The notes: a model not told the origin generated them from the letters alone. A DNA stretch of 38,591 nucleotides from Verrucomicrobiota bacterium (GCA_013820875.1 JACDHS010000039.1:1-38591), one strand, 5' to 3'; shown: positions 17,434 through 25,846, counted from the stretch's first letter. Made by a program: numbers and translations.

Positions 17434-19121
17434 GCAGCGCAAGGAACAAGATTTTGTTCATCTCCCATGACGCTTCGCGCACCGGTGCGCCGATGGCGTT
17501 GCTGAATCTCATTAAATGGATTCGAGCGAATTCAGATTTAAATTTTCGAATTATCCTGCGCGCGGGAGGCGCTTTGGAATCCGAATTCCGGGCGTTGGGT
17601 GAAACACATATCCTGAATGATGCCTGTGGCAATCCGGCGTTTGTCCGGGATGTTTCGCTCATTTTTTCCAACACCTGCACCAACGGCGAATTCATAGAAA
17701 CTCTGCCTTACGGAACCATTCCCATCATCACTCACGTGCATGAAATGCAGGCGGTGATTGAATCCTATGGACCTGCAAATCTCCGACGAGTCCAAAAGCA
17801 GACCGCCCATTTCATCGCGTGCTCCAAAGCCGTCCAGTCGGGTCTAATCAAGTTGGGCGTTTCTCAAGACAAGATCAGCACGATCCACTCAAGCATTCCG
17901 ACTGTCGAAGTTGTAGCCAAAGCAGCAGAGAAAAGCCGCGAACAGCTTCAGGTATGGCATCAATGGGAGAAATACCAGGAAATCGTCGTTGGTTGCGGGG
18001 TCGCGGAATGGCGTAAAGGGGCGGATTTGTTCGTGCAGATTGCTCATGCCGTAAGGCGAAAACTCGGAGGCAAAAAAAACATCCTGTTTTTATGGATCGG
18101 CATTCTTCCTCCGGATGAACGGGGCACGTTGCTGGCGAACGATGTTCACCAACTCGACCTTGAAGACATGGTACACTTTTTGGGTGAGCAGACCAATCCG
18201 TATCCCTACTTGAGCGCGGCTGACCTGTTTTGTCTCTCATCACGTGAAGATCCCTTCCCTTTGGTGATGTTGGAAGCAGCGGCGCTCGGCAAACCAATCG
18301 TTTGTTTCCAGCATGCCGGCGGTGGTGAAGAATTTTGCAATCGAGGCGGCGGTGTTGCTGTTCCGTTCCTCGATATCAATGCGATGGCAGACGCCATTCT
18401 CCGCCTGCTCGAAAAAAACGAGATTCGCAAAGATCTCGGCGCTGCCGCGGCAAAGTTGGTGGCAACAAACTTCGATTTTTTGGTGACAGCCCCGAAGTTC
18501 CTGTGCGAAATCGAGAAGCAAGCGAGCAAAGCCTCAAGTCCGGATATTGGTTACGCGCAGGTATATTTTCCTTCGGCCGACGGTTATTCAGAGTCCAATT
18601 CCAGAAGTTTTCGAGTGCCTCCAGGCCGTTGGATCCGCCTGCAGGTTGACCTGCCTCAGGAGGTCATCGGCAGGGCGGAACCGATTTTTCTGGATCCTAT
18701 CGCCCAGCCAGGCTTGATCGGAGTGACTGGGATCACCTTCAAGTCGAAGGCTGGCAAAATCCTTTGGCGTTGCAAATCCGAAGAACCGGGCTATGTCCAA
18801 ATTCCAACCGGCGTGAGCATTCCTTGCTCGCGTGTTTTTAAATTTGTCTGCTTTGATGCGGAAGCACGCCTTGCTATTACCATTCCTCCACACTGTAGAA
18901 CTGAGAATTTTCTAACGATCGAATGGTGGCAGCACGTCAGCATAGAGGCAGAGGAACTCGCGCTCGCCTGCCGTGATTTGCGGGATTCTCTCGTCTCTGT
19001 ACAAGCTCCCGTTAATCCGAATGCAGAAGCGTCCCCGGAATTGGAAGATTACAGCGCTTCGGGGGAACCCGTAAAAAATTCAAAAACCTTGCGCTTTATC
19101 GAAAAATTACTGAAAACCTGA
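17430..19121 (+). CDS. GT4 glycosyltransferase with C-terminal beta-rich domain
   Basis: A 563-residue retaining GT4-like glycosyltransferase. N-terminal GT-B half: ISHDASRTGAPMALLNLIKW (residues 11-30), the usual glycine/alanine-rich acceptor-side loop. C-terminal half: VVGCGVAEWRKGADLF (186-201), then SREDPFPLVMLEAAALGKPI (271-290), in which Asp274 and Glu282 take the place of the E-x7-E pair, followed by an HAGGGEEF donor-side loop. Residues about 374-510 repeat the beta-rich domain found at the end of the preceding 1343-residue protein. A charged tail follows. Start chosen at the ATG overlapping the upstream stop by 4 bp. The next gene begins 8 bp after its stop. Probably adds a sugar to the same glycan. 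Confidence 0.92.
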   Translation: MSSARNKILFISHDASRTGAPMALLNLIKWIRANSDLNFRIILRAGGALESEFRALGETHILNDACGNPAFVRDVSLIFSNTCTNGEFIETLPYGTIPIITHVHEMQAVIESYGPANLRRVQKQTAHFIACSKAVQSGLIKLGVSQDKISTIHSSIPTVEVVAKAAEKSREQLQVWHQWEKYQEIVVGCGVAEWRKGADLFVQIAHAVRRKLGGKKNILFLWIGILPPDERGTLLANDVHQLDLEDMVHFLGEQTNPYPYLSAADLFCLSSREDPFPLVMLEAAALGKPIVCFQHAGGGEEFCNRGGGVAVPFLDINAMADAILRLLEKNEIRKDLGAAAAKLVATNFDFLVTAPKFLCEIEKQASKASSPDIGYAQVYFPSADGYSESNSRSFRVPPGRWIRLQVDLPQEVIGRAEPIFLDPIAQPGLIGVTGITFKSKAGKILWRCKSEEPGYVQIPTGVSIPCSRVFKFVCFDAEARLAITIPPHCRTENFLTIEWWQHVSIEAEELALACRDLRDSLVSVQAPVNPNAEASPELEDYSASGEPVKNSKTLRFIEKLLKT

Positions 19122-19129
19122 CCCGCTTA

Positions 19130-20347
19130 ATGCACGTCTTTACCAGCATCACAGCCAATTATCTCCCGAAAGCACGTGTTCTCGCGCATTCGCTGAAGAA
19201 GTTTCATCCTGAAGCGAAGTTTCACCTGGTGCTTTCGGATGAAGTTCCCGCGACGCTCAAACAGGAACCAGCGCCTTTCGATTCGATCATCACAATCAAC
19301 GAGTTGCCGATTCGCGATCGCGAAGCATGGATTTTCAAGCACACGCTGGTGGAACTTTGCACTGCTGTGAAGGGATTCGCGTTCCAGGAGATTGTCAAAC
19401 GTCATAAGGCTGCGAAAGTATTCTATTTCGACCCAGACATGGTGATCATGTCGCGATTGGATCATCTGCTCGAAAAACTGGATCAGTCCAGCGTCTTGCT
19501 GACACCACATCAAACGCAACCTGAAACCAACTTGGAAGCCATTGTGGATAACGAAATCTGCAGTCTGAAGCATGGCGTTTACAACCTTGGGTTTCTTGCG
19601 ATTCGCACTTCTCCGGAAGGTCTGCGTTTCATTAACTGGTGGGCTGATCGCCTTGCTGAATTTTGTTACGACGACATTCCAGGCGGTATTTTCACAGACC
19701 AGCGTTGGGTGGATCTCGCGCCCGGGTTTTTCGAAGACATCGGCATTGTCCGTCACCCTGGTTGCAATGTGGCGACCTGGAACCTGACGCATCGCACGGC
19801 AACCGGCTCGCTGAAAGAAGGGATCAAAATGAATGGCATCCCTCTTATTTTCTATCACTTCTCGGGATTCGATAGCGGCGCCCAGGAAGCGATGTTGAAG
19901 AAGTACGGCAGCAGCAGCCCGGTTCTTTTTGAACTGCGCGACTGGTATATCGCCGAGTGCGAGAAATTTGGACAAACAGATCAAGGGAAGATTCCCTGCG
20001 CCTACAACCTCTTCGACAATAAAGTTCCGATCGCAAAGCATCATCGCGTGCTCTATCGTAAACGAAAGGATTTACAAAACGCCTTCAAGAATCCATTTGC
20101 CACAGCCGAGAAGAATAGCTCCTATTACAACTGGTATGTTGCCAATGTGGAAAATGGATCCGGGACTGATTCTGAGGAACACAATTTGATGAATCTGCAA
20201 CAGCAGGTCAAAGATCTCCGCCAGGAATTGTCATTGATCAGAAAAAACTGGCTGCGATGGCGCATCAGCCGAACCTACTCAAAACTGGTGAAACATTTTC
20301 GTAAACAGCCAGGCACTGCTGCACCAGTCACAAATGAAGGCCGATAG
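19130..20347 (+). CDS. GT-A fold glycosyltransferase with C-terminal coiled coil
   Basis: A 405-residue GT-A fold nucleotide-sugar glycosyltransferase resembling GT8/GT32-like proteins. The metal- and nucleotide-binding DxD equivalent is YFDPDMVIM with Asp101 and Asp103. GVYNLGFLAIR (149-159) and FTDQRWVDLAP (188-198) are conserved catalytic-side segments of this group. The N-terminal MHVFTSITANYLPKARVLAHSL is the usual first strand and helix. Residues about 350-400 form a short coiled coil followed by a basic tail that could contact membrane or partners. No signal peptide. It overlaps the next gene by 14 bp, a strong sign of co-translation. Donor and acceptor sugars cannot be read from the sequence. 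Confidence 0.9.
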   Translation: MHVFTSITANYLPKARVLAHSLKKFHPEAKFHLVLSDEVPATLKQEPAPFDSIITINELPIRDREAWIFKHTLVELCTAVKGFAFQEIVKRHKAAKVFYFDPDMVIMSRLDHLLEKLDQSSVLLTPHQTQPETNLEAIVDNEICSLKHGVYNLGFLAIRTSPEGLRFINWWADRLAEFCYDDIPGGIFTDQRWVDLAPGFFEDIGIVRHPGCNVATWNLTHRTATGSLKEGIKMNGIPLIFYHFSGFDSGAQEAMLKKYGSSSPVLFELRDWYIAECEKFGQTDQGKIPCAYNLFDNKVPIAKHHRVLYRKRKDLQNAFKNPFATAEKNSSYYNWYVANVENGSGTDSEEHNLMNLQQQVKDLRQELSLIRKNWLRWRISRTYSKLVKHFRKQPGTAAPVTNEGR

Positions 20348-22511
20348 ACAAAGTGATTTTTCCACTGCCCGGTTCGTCGTCTGTGTTCCGGTGGAACAGG
20401 GAGCCGAGCCTTCCGTTGAGATAACGATTTCAAGCGTTGTCGCGCACACTGCGGGCAACGCTCAGATTCTTATTTTTTCCAATGCTCACGGCAGTTTCGA
20501 CGCGTTCACTGCTGGGCAGCGAAACGTTCGCGTCGTGCGGACCAACGCTACTCCGACATTACGAGAAATCGTTGAGAACCTTCCTGCTGAGTTTTCCGGA
20601 TTTGACCTCCTTGTTGTCAGGCCTGGAACAGATGTTCCCATCAGTTGGGATGCTCGTCTGAAATGGACCGCCTATAGCGATCAACGGATCGCCACAGCTT
20701 CCCCAGTTTGCAACGAGGTGCCGCTTTTTTCCATTCTGCGCGACCGCTTGCAGGAATCGCCGGACCTGGAAACGCTGAACCGGATTGCTTACTGGAAAGG
20801 AAGAAAACTTACTTACGAACTGCCATTCTTTTTACCAGCTTGTGTTTACATAAAAAGGGAGGCGTTGCACCAGCTTTGTTCGGGCGAAGGCAACTCTGTG
20901 CTGGATTCTGCCTGGCAAACTTCGCACGCCCTCAATTCGCACGGTTTTCTCAATGTCATCTGCGATCATGTCGTGATTCGTGCCACGGAAAATGATCCAT
21001 CAATGCTAAATCTCACGAGCACAGACGCCGTGGAAGTCGCGCATCTTTTGAGGCACCATCCCTTTGGGGAAATCAGGGAGGCTGCAGACGAAAAACTGAA
21101 AAGAAAAACGCCGCTCAAAGCGATCCCGGGGCTCACTGATGGCACGGTGCAATTGCATTTGATGCATGGCTGGGGCGGAGGTTTGGAACAGTGGGTTCGA
21201 AGCTACTGCAAGGCAGATACGACTCGCACCAACTTGATTTTGAAGCCGGTGGGGAATTGGGGATCCTTCGGAGAGGCGTTATTCCTCTATGAAAACATCG
21301 ATGCGAAAGAGCCAATTGCACGATGGGATTTTACCCGGCCCATCCGCGGTACGGCCATTACTCATTTCGAATACAAACACGCTCTCGCGGAAATCCTTCG
21401 CAAGTATGGGGTTGATTACATTCTTGTTTCATCGCTGATCGGACATTCCCTGGATGCTTTGAAGACAGATGTGGACACCGCGCTGGTCTGTCACGATTAC
21501 CATCCGTTCTGCCCAGCCATCACCATTCATTTCAATGAGGTTTGCACGAGTTGCGATTGCAGCCGTCTGACGCAATGTTTTCAGCAGAATGAGATGAATC
21601 GGTTCTTTAAGAATCTCTCCGCAACCGAGTGGATTCCCCTGAGGCAACGATTCACGGAAGTGGTGACGGAACGTTCCATCCAAGTCATTACGCCGACAGA
21701 TTCGGTTCGTGAACATTTGGTCCAATTGGAGCCCGCCTTGCAGAATGCGCCTTTTGCAACCATTGCGCACGGCATGGATTGTCGCTCCCTCATCAAGCGG
21801 CAGAACAGGTCTAAACCCGGGGAAAGACTGCGCGTGGTGATTCTTGGCAGTCTGGCTTTGCAGAAAGGTTATAATCTATTCAAAGCCACGTATCGCGAAC
21901 TCTTACCCTACGCGGACATTTTCCTCCTCGGTTGTGGAGATGAAGGCATGGAGTTTCAGGGTGAAGGAATCTGTGTCATCCGCAGTTACAAGCCCGAGGA
22001 ACTTCCGCACCTCCTGGAAAAAATTTCACCCGATTGCGGACTTCTTCTCTCCATTTGGCCGGAAACGTTTAGCTACACACTTTCCGAACTGATGCAGTTC
22101 GGAATTCCTCCCGTTGCCACTAATCTGGGTGCGTTCAGGAACAGGGTGCAAAACGGGATAAACGGCCTTTTATTTGAACCGACCCCCGCCTGTCTCCTCC
22201 AGATTATCCAATCAGTTCACGCGGACCGAAAGACCCTGGAGGTAATCGAAGCTGAGTTGCTGCAAATGAAACATCGGAGTCTCGCCGAAATGGTGGAGGA
22301 CTACCACGTTCGCCTGCCGGAAAAGCGCTTTTCTCCAGTCCGATATTCAAATGGTGACAACGTTTACGACTTCGCCTCAACGACAAAGAAATCGTTGCGC
22401 CGGGATCTTAAAAAATACATGCGTCAACAGGTCAAGACACCAACGCTCCTGGCGATGAAGCGTCGGATCGTGCGCTGGCTGAAAATTTCCAGGACAATCC
22501 CTTCGCGCTGA
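20334..22511 (+). CDS. Bifunctional glycosyltransferase: degenerate GT-A plus GT4 domain with Cys cluster
   Basis: A 725-residue fusion. Residues about 12-230 resemble a GT2-type GT-A domain (VCVPVEQGAEPSVEITISSV) but show no clean DxD; VVRPGTDVP at 94-102 is in the expected place. Residues about 270-650 are a GT-B/GT4 domain: acceptor-side HGWGGGLEQWV, VVILGSLALQKGYNLF (501-516), E-x7-E with Glu577 and Glu585 in WPETFSYTLSELMQFGIP, then NLGAFRNRVQNGINGLLF. Between the two GT-B halves is a cysteine-rich insert (Cys386, 393, 404, 407, 409, 415, starting CHDYHPFCP) that could bind a metal or be structural; related GT4 enzymes carry a similar HDY...CP element. A basic C-terminus ends the cluster. 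The GT-A half may be inactive. Confidence 0.88.
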   Translation: MKADRQSDFSTARFVVCVPVEQGAEPSVEITISSVVAHTAGNAQILIFSNAHGSFDAFTAGQRNVRVVRTNATPTLREIVENLPAEFSGFDLLVVRPGTDVPISWDARLKWTAYSDQRIATASPVCNEVPLFSILRDRLQESPDLETLNRIAYWKGRKLTYELPFFLPACVYIKREALHQLCSGEGNSVLDSAWQTSHALNSHGFLNVICDHVVIRATENDPSMLNLTSTDAVEVAHLLRHHPFGEIREAADEKLKRKTPLKAIPGLTDGTVQLHLMHGWGGGLEQWVRSYCKADTTRTNLILKPVGNWGSFGEALFLYENIDAKEPIARWDFTRPIRGTAITHFEYKHALAEILRKYGVDYILVSSLIGHSLDALKTDVDTALVCHDYHPFCPAITIHFNEVCTSCDCSRLTQCFQQNEMNRFFKNLSATEWIPLRQRFTEVVTERSIQVITPTDSVREHLVQLEPALQNAPFATIAHGMDCRSLIKRQNRSKPGERLRVVILGSLALQKGYNLFKATYRELLPYADIFLLGCGDEGMEFQGEGICVIRSYKPEELPHLLEKISPDCGLLLSIWPETFSYTLSELMQFGIPPVATNLGAFRNRVQNGINGLLFEPTPACLLQIIQSVHADRKTLEVIEAELLQMKHRSLAEMVEDYHVRLPEKRFSPVRYSNGDNVYDFASTTKKSLRRDLKKYMRQQVKTPTLLAMKRRIVRWLKISRTIPSR

Positions 22512-22532
22512 TCTCCAACCGAAACAGGCGAA

Positions 22533-22958
22533 TCACCCGTTCACATCGGATTCGTACTTCCCGCCGTATCCCGGTTGATAAAGGCGGATACCGATCACAT
22601 CGCGCATGATTTCAAAATGTTGGTCGGCGGAGTAAACGCGGCAGTTCCAAATCAATGAAAGGCTTCCAAGCAAAGCATCATTAAAAGGTAAAGTGTGGCC
22701 TTGATCACGAAGCCGTTGATAACAGTTCTTAGCAAAGTCCCAGGCACCGTCTTCCATCGCTTTATATGGAATGATAGAGAAATAGCTTTCGAGACGCTTC
22801 CGATCTTGAGGGCGGGCCGCGCCCAGCACTTCCAACTTTACCGGGCCACACCAGGTTGCCTCGTATGCGCCAAGCAGGTTTTCGAGCCCGACTTTGTACG
22901 AAAGCTTCCCCTCGCGTCGGCCAGCCTCGATCCAAACTGAAGAATCAACGAGAACCAT
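22533..22958 (-). CDS. PIN-domain ribonuclease toxin (VapC-like)
   Basis: A 141-residue PIN-domain protein. The acidic active-site residues are all present: Asp5 (VDSSVWI), Glu43 (KLEVLGA), Asp94 (FNDALLG) and Asp112 (SADQHF). These coordinate Mg2+ or Mn2+ in VapC ribonucleases, which cut tRNA or rRNA. It overlaps the upstream antitoxin gene by one base (TAATG), the usual toxin-antitoxin layout. Convergent with the glycan cluster, 21 bp between stops. It appears intact, unlike the truncated PIN gene at 37597. Confidence 0.9.
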   Translation of the reverse strand: MVLVDSSVWIEAGRREGKLSYKVGLENLLGAYEATWCGPVKLEVLGAARPQDRKRLESYFSIIPYKAMEDGAWDFAKNCYQRLRDQGHTLPFNDALLGSLSLIWNCRVYSADQHFEIMRDVIGIRLYQPGYGGKYESDVNG

Positions 22959-23161
22959 TAGGTGCCGAGTTTCTCCAATTCATCGTTGGTCATTGGAAAA
23001 TCAAATGCGCCCTCTCTCATCAATCGACCAAATTCCTTCGCCTTCTGTCTCTTCACAAATTCAATCACCGCTTTGCTCACCGCCGGGCTCATTTTGGTTT
23101 CGCCCATCATCTTGGTTAACTCCGTCAAAATCTCCTCTGGTATGTCCACACTTATTCTCAC
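22958..23161 (-). CDS. VapB-like antitoxin, probable ribbon-helix-helix
   Basis: A 67-residue protein directly upstream of the PIN toxin. It starts with GTG at 23161. RISVDIPEEILTEL at the N-terminus fits the beta strand and first helix of a ribbon-helix-helix DNA-binding domain, followed by a second helix (SPAVSKAVIEFVKRQK). The acidic C-terminal tail (FPMTNDELEKLGT) would be the toxin-neutralising part. Such antitoxins bind the operon promoter with the toxin and repress it; a candidate palindrome lies 21 bp upstream. Identification rests on short motifs plus gene arrangement. Confidence 0.8.
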   Translation of the reverse strand: MRISVDIPEEILTELTKMMGETKMSPAVSKAVIEFVKRQKAKEFGRLMREGAFDFPMTNDELEKLGT

Positions 23162-23165
23162 AGCT

Positions 23166-23196
23166 CACTATTAACATCAAATTGCATCATTTGCAA
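23166..23196 (-). promoter_or_regulatory. Candidate promoter and operator of the VapBC-like operon
   Basis: On the minus strand, TTGCAA (-35-like) and TTAATA (-10-like) are separated by 16 bp just before the GTG start. The -35 region coincides with the inverted repeat TTGCA-n5-TGCAA at 23182-23196, where an autoregulating antitoxin could bind. This is pattern-based only. Confidence 0.35.
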
Positions 23197-23275
23197 CACC
23201 GCGTTGCGGCTTTTAGTTCCAGAATAACCATTGTTATTTGCAAACGATCAGCAATCACGCTAATTTCTTCAACTT

Positions 23276-24007
23276 ATGCCCCGCGAAAGCTCTGCAGCGA
23301 AATCCGCCCGAACGGAACAAATCATCGCGATACTGAAGAACGCTTACCCCAATGCGCATTGCGAACTGAACTTTACCACCCCGCTGGAATTGCTCGTCGC
23401 CACCATCCTGTCGGCGCAATGCACCGATAAACAGGTCAACATCGTTACCCAGGATCTTTTCAAAAAGTATCGGTCCGCTGCCGATTACGCCGCTGCGCCG
23501 GTCGAAGATCTGCAACAGGACATCCGTCGCATCGGCTTTTTTCGCAATAAAGCCAGGAACATAAAGGCCTGCTGCCAATTGCTGCTGGAGAAACATGGGG
23601 GCGAAGTTCCCAATACCATGGAACAACTGACCGAACTGGCGGGGGTCGGACGCAAAACCGCCAATGTCGTTCTTGGAAATGTTTTCAATGTGAACATTGG
23701 TGTGGTGGTGGATACCCACGTGGCCCGACTCTCAGAGCGACTTAACTTCACACGGGAAAAATCACCCGAGAAAATTGAACAGGATTTGATGAAACTTCTG
23801 CCGCAGAATGACTGGTGTCTCTTCAGCCATCTGTTGATCTGGCATGGACGCCGCCGCTGTTACGCGCGAAATCCCGATTGTGTGAACTGCGAATTAAAAG
23901 CACTCTGTCCAACCGGTGAAAAGCGTCTTTCAGCAACCATCTCCAAGGAAGCCATCCGAGTGGGAATCAAAACCCGCAAATTGAAACAAGCGGTTCCTTC
24001 AAAATGA
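23276..24007 (+). CDS. nth: Endonuclease III
   Basis: A 243-residue DNA glycosylase/AP lyase for oxidised pyrimidines in base-excision repair. The helix-hairpin-helix LAGVGRKTANVVLG (121-134) contains the catalytic Lys127, and Asp146 in VVVDTHVARL is the second catalytic residue. The C-terminal [4Fe-4S] cluster ligands are Cys195, Cys202, Cys205 and Cys211 in the standard C-x6-C-x2-C-x5-C spacing. Length is slightly above the typical 211 residues because of extra residues at both ends. The upstream 114 bp holds the toxin-antitoxin control region and a small hairpin (AATAAC/GTTATT). Its stop overlaps the next start by 4 bp (ATGA), so it is co-translated with the lipoate-ligase-like gene. Confidence 0.97.
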   Translation: MPRESSAAKSARTEQIIAILKNAYPNAHCELNFTTPLELLVATILSAQCTDKQVNIVTQDLFKKYRSAADYAAAPVEDLQQDIRRIGFFRNKARNIKACCQLLLEKHGGEVPNTMEQLTELAGVGRKTANVVLGNVFNVNIGVVVDTHVARLSERLNFTREKSPEKIEQDLMKLLPQNDWCLFSHLLIWHGRRRCYARNPDCVNCELKALCPTGEKRLSATISKEAIRVGIKTRKLKQAVPSK

Positions 24008-24705
24008 TTTCCGTTCACTCGAATTGGTCTTTGCTGCAATCCGGCCCAGGTGAACCCGCCTGGAACATGGCTCTCGACGAAGCGTTGCTTGAACTTTCCG
24101 CCACGCATGGCAAACCCGTCCTGCGGTTTTATTCATGGACCGAACCTGCCGCTAGTTTCGGTTACTCCCAGCATTACGCCGACGTCGAGAAAGTCACTCA
24201 TCTCCGCCCATTGATTCGGCGTCCCACCGGCGGGGGGATTGTCCCGCACGATGCCGATTGGACTTACAGCCTGATTTTTCCGCCGCATCACGAATGGTTC
24301 GAGCTGAAAGCGGTGGAAAGCTATCGCCGCACTCACCAATGGCTGTGCGACACCTTTGCCCGGGTCGACGTTCCGACGGAAGTGGCTTCCTGTTGTCGAA
24401 AAGAAGTTCCCGGCCAATGCTTTCTCGGTTGGGAACAATTTGACCTGCTCTGGTTCGGCAAAAAGATCGCCGGCGCCGCACAACGCCGGAACAAGTTTGG
24501 GCTACTCATCCAGGGCTCCGTGCAACCTCCTCCGATTATGCTGGCCAAAGTGGATTGGCAAAAAGCCATGTGCGATGTCGCCCACGAACAATGGAACGCC
24601 AGTTGGAGTGAGCTGAATTTAGAAACTGCCGGGGAACTGCGCGAACGAGCAACCCTGCTCCAGAACGAAAAATTCTCCCACGACACGTTCAATCGCCGCC
24701 GATAA
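24004..24705 (+). CDS. Lipoate-protein ligase A/octanoyltransferase-like protein
   Basis: A 233-residue member of the biotin/lipoate ligase (BPL/LplA/LipB) fold. The lipoyl-adenylate pocket motif RRPTGGGIVPHD is at 72-83, and Lys154 in FGKKIAGAAQRRNK is the expected catalytic or substrate-contacting lysine. GSV at 171-173 is the conserved end of the core. There is no C-terminal accessory domain, so it is shorter than E. coli LplA and closer to LipM/LplJ-sized enzymes. Role: attachment or transfer of lipoyl or octanoyl groups to E2/GcvH proteins in the cytoplasm. Whether it is a ligase or a transferase cannot be decided from sequence. Coupled to nth by a 4-bp overlap, with no obvious functional link. 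Confidence 0.9.
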   Translation: MISVHSNWSLLQSGPGEPAWNMALDEALLELSATHGKPVLRFYSWTEPAASFGYSQHYADVEKVTHLRPLIRRPTGGGIVPHDADWTYSLIFPPHHEWFELKAVESYRRTHQWLCDTFARVDVPTEVASCCRKEVPGQCFLGWEQFDLLWFGKKIAGAAQRRNKFGLLIQGSVQPPPIMLAKVDWQKAMCDVAHEQWNASWSELNLETAGELRERATLLQNEKFSHDTFNRRR

Positions 24706-24863
24706 CGAAAAACTGTAGGCATTCCACATTTCAGTTCTGAGATCCAGATCATTCGAAAACCCGTTTGAAACGGTTCCAAGCAGGACAAAGCGTTGGCAAT
24801 ATTTACAATTGCAGTGCGTTGAGGTGAACACATAAGTTTTCGAAGACATTTGGATTTTCAAAA

Positions 24864-25439
24864 ATGAAGCAGATCAAAGGAATAGTTTTCGATTGCGATG
24901 GAACCCTTGCCGACACCATGCCGCTCCACTGGCGCGCCTGGCAAACGATCAGCCGCCGACATAATCTTCATTTTCCGCAGGACAGATTTTATTCCCTTGG
25001 TGGCGTGCCCACTCGCGATATTTTAAGAATGCTTGGCACCGAACAGGGGCTCACCCTCGATGCACTGGCGGTTGCCAAAGAAAAAGAAGAAGCTTACCTC
25101 GCCTTTCTGCAGGAGGTTGGCCCGATTCACTGTGTCGTTGAGATTGCGCGCGAAAATCACGGGCGCATTCCGATGGCGGTTGCTTCCGGCGGAACCCGCA
25201 ATGTAATCGAAATGGTGCTGAGGCATCTCGACATTCGCGATCTGTTCCAGGCGATTGTGACGAGTGAAGATGTCACCCGCCAAAAGCCCGCCCCGGACAT
25301 TTTCCTTGAAGCAGCCCGCCGCATTGGAGTGGAAGCACAGCACTGCCGCGGCTACGAAGATACCGACCTTGGAATGCAGGCGATTCGCGCGGCTGGGATG
25401 GAAGCCGTAGATGTGCGTGACATGCTAGCGGCTAAGTGA
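24864..25439 (+). CDS. HAD-superfamily phosphatase, beta-phosphoglucomutase/YqaB-like
   Basis: A 191-residue HAD hydrolase. Motif I is DCDGT (Asp10 nucleophile, Asp12 acid/base), motif II ASGG with Ser107, motif III Lys140 in RQKPAPDIF, and motif IV Glu164-Asp165 in YEDTDLGMQA. A helical cap of about 60 residues follows motif I, placing it in subfamily I with YqaB and beta-phosphoglucomutase. The short cap and sequence style suit a fructose-1-phosphate or similar sugar-phosphate phosphatase, though the substrate is uncertain. It is separated from the previous gene by 158 bp containing a small dyad (CCGTTT/AAACGG). No clear Shine-Dalgarno site. Confidence 0.92.
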   Translation: MKQIKGIVFDCDGTLADTMPLHWRAWQTISRRHNLHFPQDRFYSLGGVPTRDILRMLGTEQGLTLDALAVAKEKEEAYLAFLQEVGPIHCVVEIARENHGRIPMAVASGGTRNVIEMVLRHLDIRDLFQAIVTSEDVTRQKPAPDIFLEAARRIGVEAQHCRGYEDTDLGMQAIRAAGMEAVDVRDMLAAK

Positions 25440-25454
25440 GGTGGAGCCACAAAC

Positions 25455-25498
25455 GGAGCGCGCCGCTCCATTAGCAGCTCCGCGAACCCTTCTTCGCG
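25455..25498 (+). other. Two GC-rich hairpins after the HAD gene
   Basis: GGAGCG/CGCTCC at 25455-25469 (3-nt loop) and CGCGAA/TTCGCG at 25481-25498 (6-nt loop). Neither is directly followed by a T-run (AATTTT comes about ten bases later), so they could be weak terminators or parts of a repeat. They lie between the HAD stop and the 41-bp array. Confidence 0.45.
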
Positions 25499-25506
25499 AA
25501 ACTACC

Positions 25507-25769
25507 GAATTTTCACTCCGTAATCGTCGTTGTCAGGACTGACATCGGAATTTCCACTCCGTAATCGTCGTTGTCAGGACTGACATCGGAATTTTCACTC
25601 CGTAATCGCCGTTGTCAGGACTGACATCGGAATTTCCGCTCCGTAATCGCCGTTGTCAGGACTGACATCGGAATTTTCACTCCGTAATCGTCGTTGTCAG
25701 GACTGACGTCGGAATTTTCGCTCCGTAATCGCCGTTGTCAGGACTGACGTCGGAATTTTCACTCCGTAA
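25507..25769. repeat. 41-bp tandem repeat array, six units plus a partial seventh
   Basis: Exact 41-bp periodicity with unit starts at 25507, 25548, 25589, 25630, 25671 and 25712, and a 17-bp partial unit at 25753. Units differ at only four positions (unit bases 7, 9, 21 and 38), all transitions. Every unit contains the dyad TGTCAG-GA-CTGACA; the base-38 variant turns its outer A-T pair into a G-T pair. Without spacers it is not a CRISPR, and 41 is not a multiple of 3, so it is not a coding repeat. It fills most of the 407-bp space between the convergent HAD and pgpA genes; the remainder (25770-25846) shows no gene. Confidence 0.95.
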
Positions 25770-25846
25770 AGCTGAATCATTTTTCGCCTCTTTCAACGTT
25801 CCAAACTTTTCATAGATGAATATTCCTTCGTGGCGACAAAACTCCG

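Noticed and set aside
23162-23275. Riboswitch or RNA leader before nth
   Set aside because: Only two very short hairpins; the space is better explained by the divergent toxin-antitoxin promoter.
25507-25769. CRISPR array
   Set aside because: Units are directly abutting at 41 bp with no variable spacers, and no cas genes are present.
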